From positions 1-25,233 of the forward strand of contig CALBST010000009.1 of assembly GCA_937967425.1 (NCBI GenBank): a DNA stretch of 25,233 nt, given 5' to 3'. The position numbers and the translations under genes are program-made. Numbering within the stretch: position 1 is the stretch's first letter; each line of letters starts with the position of its first letter. Positions 19,393 to 25,233 of the stretch are shown piece after piece. Under the pieces are notes generated by a model. The model was not told the origin of the DNA and made no database searches. It was given only the letters and a program-made list of their open reading frames with translations. This DNA is from an uncultured Caulobacteraceae bacterium (lineage in GTDB: Bacteria > Pseudomonadota > Alphaproteobacteria > Caulobacterales > TH1-2).

Positions 19393-20448
19393 CTAGCGCT
19401 TCCGGAAACGCGTGACCTTAGTCAGGAAGGCGAGTTCGGTTTCTTCGACCTCGAACCCGTGCGCGCCGAACAGCGCAGCGAAGTCCTCTTTCAAGTAGGA
19501 CGTGAAGTACGGCTCGTGAAAGCCTACCGGGAAGTATTCCAGCATGCGATCGAGATCGGCGGCGTCACCGGTCTGGATCGAGTCCGCCAGCACAAACGTC
19601 GCGCCAGGCTTCAAAATGCGCGCGATCTCCCGGGCGGCGTCGCGGCGCACGCGCGGCGGCAGTTCGTGGAAGAGATAGACGCAGGTAGCGGCGTCGAAGC
19701 TCTCATCGTCGAATGGCGCCTGCTCGATGGCCCCAGTGACGATCTCGACTTGCGGCCAAGCAGCAAGGCGCTTGCGCGCTTCTCCGCAATAGGCCGGCGA
19801 AAGATCGAGGCCAGTTGCCGGGATGCGCGGATAAGCGGCGAGCACTTGGCGCAGGAAACGGCCATTGCCGCTAGCGATGTCGAGGAGTTTGACCTTGCGC
19901 TGATCGGTGCCGCGAATGGCGCGCGCCAGTGAGCCAAGCGCGACGCGGCGCATGGCGTCAGCGGCGCCGCCGAACAGGATCTCGACCTGCGTATCATAGA
20001 GCTTGGCGCTGTCCTGACTGAGCCAGCCGCCGGTTTGGTAATGGAAGTTCTGCAGATAATAGGTTGGGTAGCGGCCTTCGCCCTTCGCCTGCTCGCGCAC
20101 CTCAGTGCCGCCGCGTTCGAGGCGGCGTTGATCCACCTTGGGCAGGTCCCGGAAGAAGTTGGCGGAGCTGCGTAACGCCTCGATCGCGCGGGTGAGACGG
20201 ATGTCGGCCGGGGCGGGATAGAGCCCGGCTTCGATATTGGCGCGATCCTTGGCGAATAGATCAAGGAACGCCCTGCGGATGCGCTGCGCGTCGCCCTCTG
20301 GCGCCTGCGGTTCGAACTTGGGTTCGCCGGGACGGTCGAAGGGGCCGGAAATGCGCCGCGCCAACAGATATTGGCTCATGTACCAAGCGACGCGCGCGCC
20401 TTGCGCGGCGGCATAACGGGCGCGGCCGAGATCGCGCATCAGGGACAT
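19393..20448 (-). CDS. Class I SAM-dependent methyltransferase, substrate unknown
   Basis: This 351-residue protein has a Rossmann-type methyltransferase domain in its second half. The SAM-binding motif I is VKLLDIASGNGRFLRQV (about residues 186-202), motif II is TGLDLSPAY, and motif III-IV is DAATCVYLFHELPP followed by ILKPGATFVLADS. The N-terminal 180 residues form a family-specific extension with NFHYQTGGWLSQDSAKLYDTQ and VEILFGGAADAMRR. It may be translated from ATG 20448 or from ATG 20439; neither has a good ribosome site. It follows the photolyase gene by 60 bases on the same strand, so a common transcript is plausible. Nothing identifies the methyl acceptor; lipid, quinone or small-molecule substrates are all open. 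Confidence 0.88.
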   Translation of the reverse strand: MSLMRDLGRARYAAAQGARVAWYMSQYLLARRISGPFDRPGEPKFEPQAPEGDAQRIRRAFLDLFAKDRANIEAGLYPAPADIRLTRAIEALRSSANFFRDLPKVDQRRLERGGTEVREQAKGEGRYPTYYLQNFHYQTGGWLSQDSAKLYDTQVEILFGGAADAMRRVALGSLARAIRGTDQRKVKLLDIASGNGRFLRQVLAAYPRIPATGLDLSPAYCGEARKRLAAWPQVEIVTGAIEQAPFDDESFDAATCVYLFHELPPRVRRDAAREIARILKPGATFVLADSIQTGDAADLDRMLEYFPVGFHEPYFTSYLKEDFAALFGAHGFEVEETELAFLTKVTRFRKR

Positions 20449-20508
20449 GGGCAGAAATGTAGAGCGTTTCCTTACGTCGCTCCACCGTCTCGAGCGTCGC
20501 AGGCGCGG

Positions 20509-21918
20509 CTAATTCCTGTTGGCTATGCTGGCAAACGCCTCGAGCGCACGCGTGCGGGCAACGGCGTGATCCACGATCGGCTTTGGATAGGTTTTGCCGA
20601 GCTGAATGCCAGCCTTTGCGAGGTCTTGGTCGCTCGCCAGCCAAGGCTGGTGGATGAATTTCGCATCCAGCTTCGCCAGTTCAGGAACCCAGCGCCGCAC
20701 ATAAGCGCCGTCCGGATCGAACCGCTCGCCCTGGGTGACTGGATTGAAGATGCGGAAGTATGGCGCGGCGTCCGCGCCCGATCCGGCGACCCACTGCCAG
20801 GACGCGGCATTGTTGGCGAGATCGGCGTCGACGAGCGTGTCCCAGAACCAGTCCTGCCCTTCGCGCCAGTCGGTGAGCAGATGCTTGATCAGGAACGACG
20901 CCACGATCATGCGGGCGCGGTTGTGCATCCATCCGGTCGCCCAAAGCTGACGCATGCCGGCATCGACAACAGGATATCCTGTCTCTCCGCGCTGCCAGGC
21001 TTTGAGATGCGCTTCGTTCCTTTCCCACGGAAACGCATCAAAGGAAGCGCGCCAATTGGACTCCGGCAAGGTTGGCCAATGGAAGAGCAGGCTGTGGGAA
21101 AAATCCCGCCAGCCGATCTCGCTCATGAACTTGTCGGACCCCGCGCCATCACCAACAGCCGCTGCGATCTGCGCGGGCGTGATCTCGCCGAAATGCAGAT
21201 GCGGCGAGAGTTCTGACGTGCCGCGCTGATCCAGCTGATCGCGCGCGCTCGGATAAGTCGCCATCCGGTCGCCCACAAAGACTTCCAAAGCTTTGCGGGC
21301 CCCCGCCTCACCGGGGCGCCACTCGGTTTCAAAACCAAGCGCCCAGTTCGGCCGGCGCGGGGTGAGCGCCCATGCCTCCAGCGGATCAGTCGCGATCTGT
21401 GGCTCATACGATTTCAGCACGCGCGGCGCGGCGAGCACAGCGCGCACCGGCATCGACCGCGCCGCGCGCCAGAACGGCGTGAATACTTTGAACGGGTCGC
21501 CACTTCCGGTTTTCACCTCCCAAGGTTCGTGGAGTAGCGCCGAGCCAAAACTCTTGATCTCGATCGAGAGGCTCGCCTTCAGCGCTTTGTCGCGCTCGAC
21601 CGCGAAAGGTTCGTAGCATCGGTTCCAGCACAACAATTCGGCGCCGGTTTCTTCGATGAGCTGAGCCAAGACGCGCGGCGCAGCGCCCCGGCGCAGCGTC
21701 AGCGCACAGCCCCTGCGCCGTAGGTCCGCGTCCAAAGCTTGAAGACTCTTGTGCAGCCACCAGCGTTGCGCGGCGCCGATACGCCACTTTGCCGGCGTTT
21801 CGTCATCCAGAATGTAAAGAAAAATGATCGGCCGCCCGGATTCTGCTGCTGCGCGCAGCGCCGGATTGTCGGCGAGGCGCAAATCCTGGCGAAACCAAAC
21901 GATGGCGGGCGCGGGCAT
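20509..21918 (-). CDS. phrB: Deoxyribodipyrimidine photo-lyase (class I CPD photolyase)
   Basis: This 469-residue flavoprotein uses blue light to split cyclobutane pyrimidine dimers in DNA. The N-terminal antenna domain starts IVWFRQDLRLADNPALRAA and has FLYILDD and LLCWNRCYEPF. The FAD domain contains TSELSPHLHFGEITP, SEIGWRDFSH, ETGYPVVDAGMRQLWATGWMHNR, and the family hallmark ASWQWVAGSGADAAPYFRIF followed by NPVTQGERFDP. Length and motifs fit a class I CPD photolyase better than a plant-like cryptochrome or a (6-4) photolyase. The gene lies 32 bases after the stop of ycgN on the same strand and before the SAM methyltransferase gene. This suggests a run of four minus-strand genes that starts at the rlmD-like gene. 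Confidence 0.95.
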   Translation of the reverse strand: MPAPAIVWFRQDLRLADNPALRAAAESGRPIIFLYILDDETPAKWRIGAAQRWWLHKSLQALDADLRRRGCALTLRRGAAPRVLAQLIEETGAELLCWNRCYEPFAVERDKALKASLSIEIKSFGSALLHEPWEVKTGSGDPFKVFTPFWRAARSMPVRAVLAAPRVLKSYEPQIATDPLEAWALTPRRPNWALGFETEWRPGEAGARKALEVFVGDRMATYPSARDQLDQRGTSELSPHLHFGEITPAQIAAAVGDGAGSDKFMSEIGWRDFSHSLLFHWPTLPESNWRASFDAFPWERNEAHLKAWQRGETGYPVVDAGMRQLWATGWMHNRARMIVASFLIKHLLTDWREGQDWFWDTLVDADLANNAASWQWVAGSGADAAPYFRIFNPVTQGERFDPDGAYVRRWVPELAKLDAKFIHQPWLASDQDLAKAGIQLGKTYPKPIVDHAVARTRALEAFASIANRN

Positions 21919-21950
21919 TTTGGATCGTACGTCCGAACACTACCGGCGGT

Positions 21951-22520
21951 TCACCCGCCGCGCGAGCGCTTCCGTCGGCGATATTTCGCGGGCGGCTTTT
22001 CCAGCGGCGTTGGCCAGCGCGTGATGCGTTTTATCAGGCCGGGCATTTTGAGGCGGCCTTCGGGGCGGGTTTTGTTGCGCACTGACGCCTTGGCGATGTG
22101 CACGGTGTTTTCGTCGCCGGAGACGAGCGGGTGCCACCAGAAGAGGTCTTTGCCTTCGCTGACGAGACGATAGGCGCAGGTGCGCGGCAGCCAATCCAGT
22201 TTCGGCACGTTCTTCGGCGTGAGCTTCACGCAATCGGAGACGTATTGCTTGCGGTTTGCGTAGTCGCTGCAGCCGCAAGCCTTGGTGTCGAAGAGCTTGC
22301 AGGAGACGTCGGTGAGGTAGAGCTCGCCGGTGTCGGCATCCTCGATGGAGATGACGCAGCATTTGCTGCAGCGATCGCAGAGCGCTTCCCATTCGCGCTC
22401 GTTCATTTTGGTCAGCGTCTTGCGGCGCCAGTAGCCGTCTTCGAGCGGCGCGGCATCCGCCTCAGCGTTCCGCTTGCGGCGGGAGTTCTTATAATCGAGC
22501 AGCGTGGTTTTATTGCTCAT
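21951..22520 (-). CDS. ycgN: YcgN family cysteine-cluster protein (UPF0260)
   Basis: This 189-residue member of UPF0260 has no firmly known biochemical role. The conserved core begins YWRRKTLTKMNEREWEALCDR. It carries the CxxCxxCC cluster in CDRCSKCC (Cys48, 51, 54, 55) and further cysteines in DVSCKLF, ACGCSDY, SDCVKLT and RTCAYRL. This arrangement looks fit to bind zinc or an iron-sulfur centre. FWWHPLVSGD is the other family mark. Compared with E. coli YcgN it has an N-terminal basic extension of about 20 residues and a strongly basic tail (KYRRRKRSRGG). The start overlaps the stop of the rlmD-like gene by four bases (ATGA), which indicates coupling. Confidence 0.92.
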   Translation of the reverse strand: MSNKTTLLDYKNSRRKRNAEADAAPLEDGYWRRKTLTKMNEREWEALCDRCSKCCVISIEDADTGELYLTDVSCKLFDTKACGCSDYANRKQYVSDCVKLTPKNVPKLDWLPRTCAYRLVSEGKDLFWWHPLVSGDENTVHIAKASVRNKTRPEGRLKMPGLIKRITRWPTPLEKPPAKYRRRKRSRGG

Positions 22521-23827
22521 CGCTCGAACGCTCCCACGAGCTCGATATGCGGGCTCCAGCGGAATTGATCGACGGGCGTGAGCTTGGTCAGCGTGAAGCC
22601 GTGCTCGATCAGGACCTTGATGTCGCGTGCAAAGCTCGCCGGATCGCAGGAAACGTAGGCGAGCTTCCTAATAGGCGCGCGCGCGATCTGTTCGGCTTGC
22701 TGGCGCGCGCCGGAACGCGGCGGATCGATGACGGCGGCGTCGAACTTTTTCATTTCGAGCGTCGAGAGCGGCGTCCGCAGCAGATCGCGGCGCAGGATGC
22801 TCACTTCTTTCAGCGCGCCGCCTGCCCCGTCTGAAGCTTTTTTGAGCGCGTTGAGCATTTCGGTGTCGCCTTCGGCGGCGAGGACTTCGGCGTGTTCAGC
22901 AATGCGCAGTGCGAAGGTGCCGATGCCGGAAAAGAGATCGACCACACGCCTGGCGCCATACAGCGCTTCAAGCGTCAGGCGCGCCAGGGTTTCCTCGCCG
23001 AGCACCGTGGGTTGCAGGAAGGCGCCGGGCGGCGGGCTCACGTGAGCTTTGCCCATGCGCAGAATTGGCTTGGCGCGCTCCACGATTGGGTCGCCATCGA
23101 ATGAGAGACGCGCAAGGTTGAGGGTGTTGGCTTCTGCGATCAGCTTCTCAAGCTGCGCGCGGTTCAAGAGATCGACACGGCCGGCGCCTTTGATCGAGAC
23201 ATCGATACCCGTGTCGGTCAGCAGGCATTGCATCGTGATCTCGCCACGAGCAGGCAGAGCGAGTTCGGCCAGGGGCCCAAGCTTCAGAACCGTTGCTTCG
23301 AGTTGTGGCGCGAGCACCGGGCATTGCGTGATCGGCGTCAGGCGCGCGCCGCCGCGTTCGATGAAGCCGATGCGGACCTGGTTGTTTTGGCGCGCGGCGT
23401 GGAGAGCGGCGCGGCGGCGGCCCTCGCCCCAGGCGGCGATTGTGGGCTCGACCTGAACGCCGCCAAAGCCGCGCTTGGCGAGCGCTTCGACAACCTGCTC
23501 GCGCTTCCAAGCGAGGTAGGGCTCGTCCTGCCAATGCTGGAGCTGGCAGCCGCCGCAGCGGCCGAAATGGCGGCAGGCGGGCTGTTGGCGCTCGGGGCTG
23601 GAGCGTAGCACCTCGACCAGCTCGGCCCGGCCGCCGGCGACACGGGCGCGCACCTGTTCGCCCGGCAGCGCGTAGGGCGTGTAGATCGGGCCAGCCTCTC
23701 CCTCAGCGGTTGAATCGCCGCGAGATCCGACGGCCGAAATCTCCAGCACCCGCTCTTCCGGGGCCGGAATATCGGCCTTCCGGGCCTGGTGGGGCCGGGA
23801 CCGGGAAAGGCGGTTCATGCGCTTCAT
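22517..23827 (-). CDS. rlmD: 23S rRNA (uracil-5-)-methyltransferase RlmD/RumA-like
   Basis: This 436-residue RNA m5U methyltransferase belongs to the RumA/TrmA family. A TRAM-type RNA-binding domain covers about residues 24-75. The iron-sulfur site is CRHFGRCGGCQLQ with Cys85, Cys91 and Cys94, plus Cys169 in ITQCPVL. The methyltransferase domain has FLQPTVLGEETL, the SAM loop VVDLFSGIGTFALRIA, VIDPPRSGA and the catalytic Cys394 in YVSCDPASFARD. The ending DQFRWSPHIELVG fits the family. In E. coli RlmD modifies U1939 of 23S rRNA, but alphaproteobacterial relatives may act at another uridine. ATG 23827 or the in-frame ATG 23818 could be the start, and neither has a strong ribosome site. It leads a run with ycgN, phrB and a methyltransferase. 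Confidence 0.92.
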   Translation of the reverse strand: MKRMNRLSRSRPHQARKADIPAPEERVLEISAVGSRGDSTAEGEAGPIYTPYALPGEQVRARVAGGRAELVEVLRSSPERQQPACRHFGRCGGCQLQHWQDEPYLAWKREQVVEALAKRGFGGVQVEPTIAAWGEGRRRAALHAARQNNQVRIGFIERGGARLTPITQCPVLAPQLEATVLKLGPLAELALPARGEITMQCLLTDTGIDVSIKGAGRVDLLNRAQLEKLIAEANTLNLARLSFDGDPIVERAKPILRMGKAHVSPPPGAFLQPTVLGEETLARLTLEALYGARRVVDLFSGIGTFALRIAEHAEVLAAEGDTEMLNALKKASDGAGGALKEVSILRRDLLRTPLSTLEMKKFDAAVIDPPRSGARQQAEQIARAPIRKLAYVSCDPASFARDIKVLIEHGFTLTKLTPVDQFRWSPHIELVGAFER

Positions 23828-23885
23828 GTGCCGTTCAGACTGGATTTGCTCATATCCGGCTCAAGTTACAGGGAGCACCCCCGCA

Positions 23886-24419
23886 ATGCGCCGTCATCTT
23901 CTCGCCGCCGCCGCTGTGGCCACCGCGCTGGTGGCGTTTGCCCAACCGGCAGCCGCGCAGCAATACCGCAGCTACCACGACGAGCATGTCGCCACCCAGC
24001 AGCAATGCCAGACCTCGCGGAATAACCGTACCGCAGGCGGCGCTGTGATCGGTGGCGTCCTCGGCGCGCTCCTGGGCCGTGAAGTCGCGGATCGCGGCGT
24101 GCGTGGCGAAGGCGCAGGCCTCGGCGCAGTTGTCGGCGCTGTCGCCGGCGGCGCCATCGGCCGCTCGACCGCGCGGTGCGACCAGGTTCGCGGTCAATAC
24201 GACCAGTACGGCCGCCCGACCAACTATCCATATGAACAGCCCTATTACGGCCACCAAGACGACGATCTCTACGGCGGTCCGTACGAAGAGGGTTACTACC
24301 GCGGCGACAATCGCGACTGCCGCATGGGCGAGCGGATTACGCGCGCGCCGAACGGCCGCGAATATCGCGAAGAAGTTTTGATGTGCCGCGGCCGCGATGG
24401 CGTCTGGCGCGAAGAGTAA
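23886..24419 (+). CDS. Glycine-zipper 2TM domain envelope protein
   Basis: This 177-residue exported protein starts with a Sec signal peptide (MRRHLLAAAAVATALVAFAQPAAA) followed by a mature part beginning QQYRSYHDEH. A glycine-zipper segment, AGGAVIGGVLGALLGREVADRG then GLGAVVGAVAGGAIGRSTARC, matches the 2TM glycine-zipper domain of the Rickettsia 17 kDa antigen type. The next 50 residues are rich in Tyr, Asp, Gly and Pro (QYDQYGRPTNYPYEQPYY). The tail NRDCRMGERITRAPNGREY and LMCRGRDGVW holds two cysteines. No lipobox is visible, so it is probably a periplasmic or outer-membrane-associated protein rather than a lipoprotein. ATG 23886 has AGGGAG upstream. A clear terminator follows. It is divergent from rlmD across 58 bases. 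Confidence 0.88.
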   Translation: MRRHLLAAAAVATALVAFAQPAAAQQYRSYHDEHVATQQQCQTSRNNRTAGGAVIGGVLGALLGREVADRGVRGEGAGLGAVVGAVAGGAIGRSTARCDQVRGQYDQYGRPTNYPYEQPYYGHQDDDLYGGPYEEGYYRGDNRDCRMGERITRAPNGREYREEVLMCRGRDGVWREE

Positions 24420-24458
24420 ATCTCCATAGGCGAACCCACCTAGTACGCAGTGACTGAA

Positions 24459-24494
24459 ACCCCGGCCCCGCAAAGGCCGGGGTCTTTCTTTGTG
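24459..24494 (+). terminator. Rho-independent terminator of the glycine-zipper gene
   Basis: An 8-bp GC stem, CCCCGGCC/GGCCGGGG (24460-24467 with 24475-24482), has a 7-base loop (CCGCAAA) and is followed by TCTTTCTTTGTG. It lies about 40 bases after the stop at 24419. The T-rich tail on the plus strand makes this the clearest intrinsic terminator in the window. Confidence 0.85.
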
Positions 24495-24547
24495 TACTCG
24501 GCCTCGTCTCGCGCTGCGCTCCGCCCGGAATGAGAGAGGGGGCGTGC

Positions 24548-25233
24548 TTAGCGCTTGAGATGCACGAGGCGCTCGAGATTGCCGTCGCCGCCTAGGATCG
24601 GAGAATCGATCGAGGCGACGACGTGGAAACGCTCGAGGCCATCCAGCGCGGCGATCGCAGATTGCGCGGCCGCGCGCGCGGTTTCTTCACTGAGAACGCC
24701 GGCGCGGCCGGCGTTGGGACCCGCTTCGAACTGCGGTTTGATCAGCACAATTACCTCCGCAGACTCAGCGGCGAGCGCAAACGGAACGGCGAGGACCTTG
24801 GCTGAACCGATGAAGCTAGCGTCGCAGACGATGAGCGATGGCGGCTCAATGATCTGTTCGCGCGTGAGTGTGCGGGCGTCCGTTTGTTCGAGTCTGGTGA
24901 CGCGCGGATCGCCGCGCAGCGCGGCGTGGAGCTGATCGCGGCCAACGTCGACGGCGTAAACGTGTGCTGCGCCGCGCGTGAGCAGAACGTGGGTGAATCC
25001 GCCTGTCGAGGCGCCGACATCGAGGCAAAGGCGGCCAGCGGGATCGACAGCGAACGCGTCGAGCGCCGCCGTCAGCTTCACGCCGCCGCGTGACACCCAC
25101 GGGTGTGGTGGCGTTACATCAAGTTGGGCGCTTTCCTCGATGAGCTCCGACGGTTTGGCGACGACGGCGCCATTCGCCAGAACGCCGCCTGCTTCGATGG
25201 CCGCACGCGCTTTGGCGCGGCTCGCGGCGAGGC
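24548..25233 (-). CDS. tlyA: TlyA family rRNA 2'-O-methyltransferase (N-terminus cut by window edge)
   Basis: TlyA methylates cytidine 2'-hydroxyls in 16S and/or 23S rRNA. The minus-strand frame is open from the right edge to the stop at 24548, about 227 codons, and only the start of the S4 RNA-binding domain is missing. The visible S4 part is LAASRAKARAAIEAGGVLANG, followed by the linker HPWVSRGGVKLTAAL typical of TlyA. The FtsJ-like methyltransferase domain then has LCLDVGASTGGFTHVLL, VYAVDVGRDQL, LIVCDASFIG and IKPQFEAGPNAGRAGVL. The GTG at 25096 is the Val of that linker and not the real start. In many alphaproteobacteria this gene sits beside dxs or other isoprenoid genes, which may lie beyond the edge. 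Confidence 0.94.
   Translation of the reverse strand, partial: LAASRAKARAAIEAGGVLANGAVVAKPSELIEESAQLDVTPPHPWVSRGGVKLTAALDAFAVDPAGRLCLDVGASTGGFTHVLLTRGAAHVYAVDVGRDQLHAALRGDPRVTRLEQTDARTLTREQIIEPPSLIVCDASFIGSAKVLAVPFALAAESAEVIVLIKPQFEAGPNAGRAGVLSEETARAAAQSAIAALDGLERFHVVASIDSPILGGDGNLERLVHLKR

Overview
This window looks like chromosomal core DNA from a high-GC alphaproteobacterium. A Caulobacterales/Hyphomonadaceae-type organism is my best guess. That guess rests on overall gene content and protein style (a YcgN-type UPF0260 protein, a TIGR01244-type protein, short GC-rich intergenic gaps), not on any marker gene. I see no rRNA, tRNA, CRISPR array, insertion sequence, phage gene or attachment site. 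Almost all of the DNA is coding, genes are tightly packed, and no gene-free stretch exceeds about 225 bases.

Left part (1-5833): purL (minus strand, C-terminus cut by the window edge) is divergent from a MaoC-type hydratase. The hydratase overlaps by one base a PP2C-like phosphatase, and a prolyl-oligopeptidase/oligopeptidase B homologue carrying a lipoprotein signal follows. Middle-left (5861-10458): an oligopeptide ABC importer on the minus strand, with the two permeases (oppB-oppC) and the substrate-binding lipoprotein separated by an oppositely oriented secreted-protein gene. A small secreted four-cysteine protein is coupled to the binding protein. No transporter ATPase gene is present.

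Centre (10486-13372): plus-strand genes for a rhodanese/phosphatase-like protein, an unassigned ATP-grasp-like protein and a metallo-beta-lactamase-fold hydrolase. They are interleaved with two minus-strand 41-codon ORFs, each predicted to be a single membrane helix and each sharing stop-codon bases with its plus-strand neighbour. A further 76-residue hypothetical gene follows on the minus strand.

Right part (13596-25233): an AlkK-like fatty-acyl-CoA ligase, pdxH (with a TTG start), and divergent aroC. Next come a multi-pass membrane alpha/beta hydrolase, two small hypothetical genes, and a minus-strand block of rlmD-like RNA methyltransferase, ycgN, photolyase and a SAM methyltransferase. 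The end holds a glycine-zipper envelope protein with a clear terminator and a partial tlyA rRNA methyltransferase cut by the right edge.

Most of the window is ordinary metabolism and housekeeping: purine, vitamin B6 and chorismate synthesis, fatty-acid activation, rRNA modification and DNA repair. The parts least explained by known families are the ATP-grasp-like/MBL pair with its flanking micro-ORFs (about 10.9-13.1 kb) and the hydrolase with a membrane module inserted between its catalytic residues (17.1-18.5 kb). I did not find convincing evidence of a new defence or mobile system.
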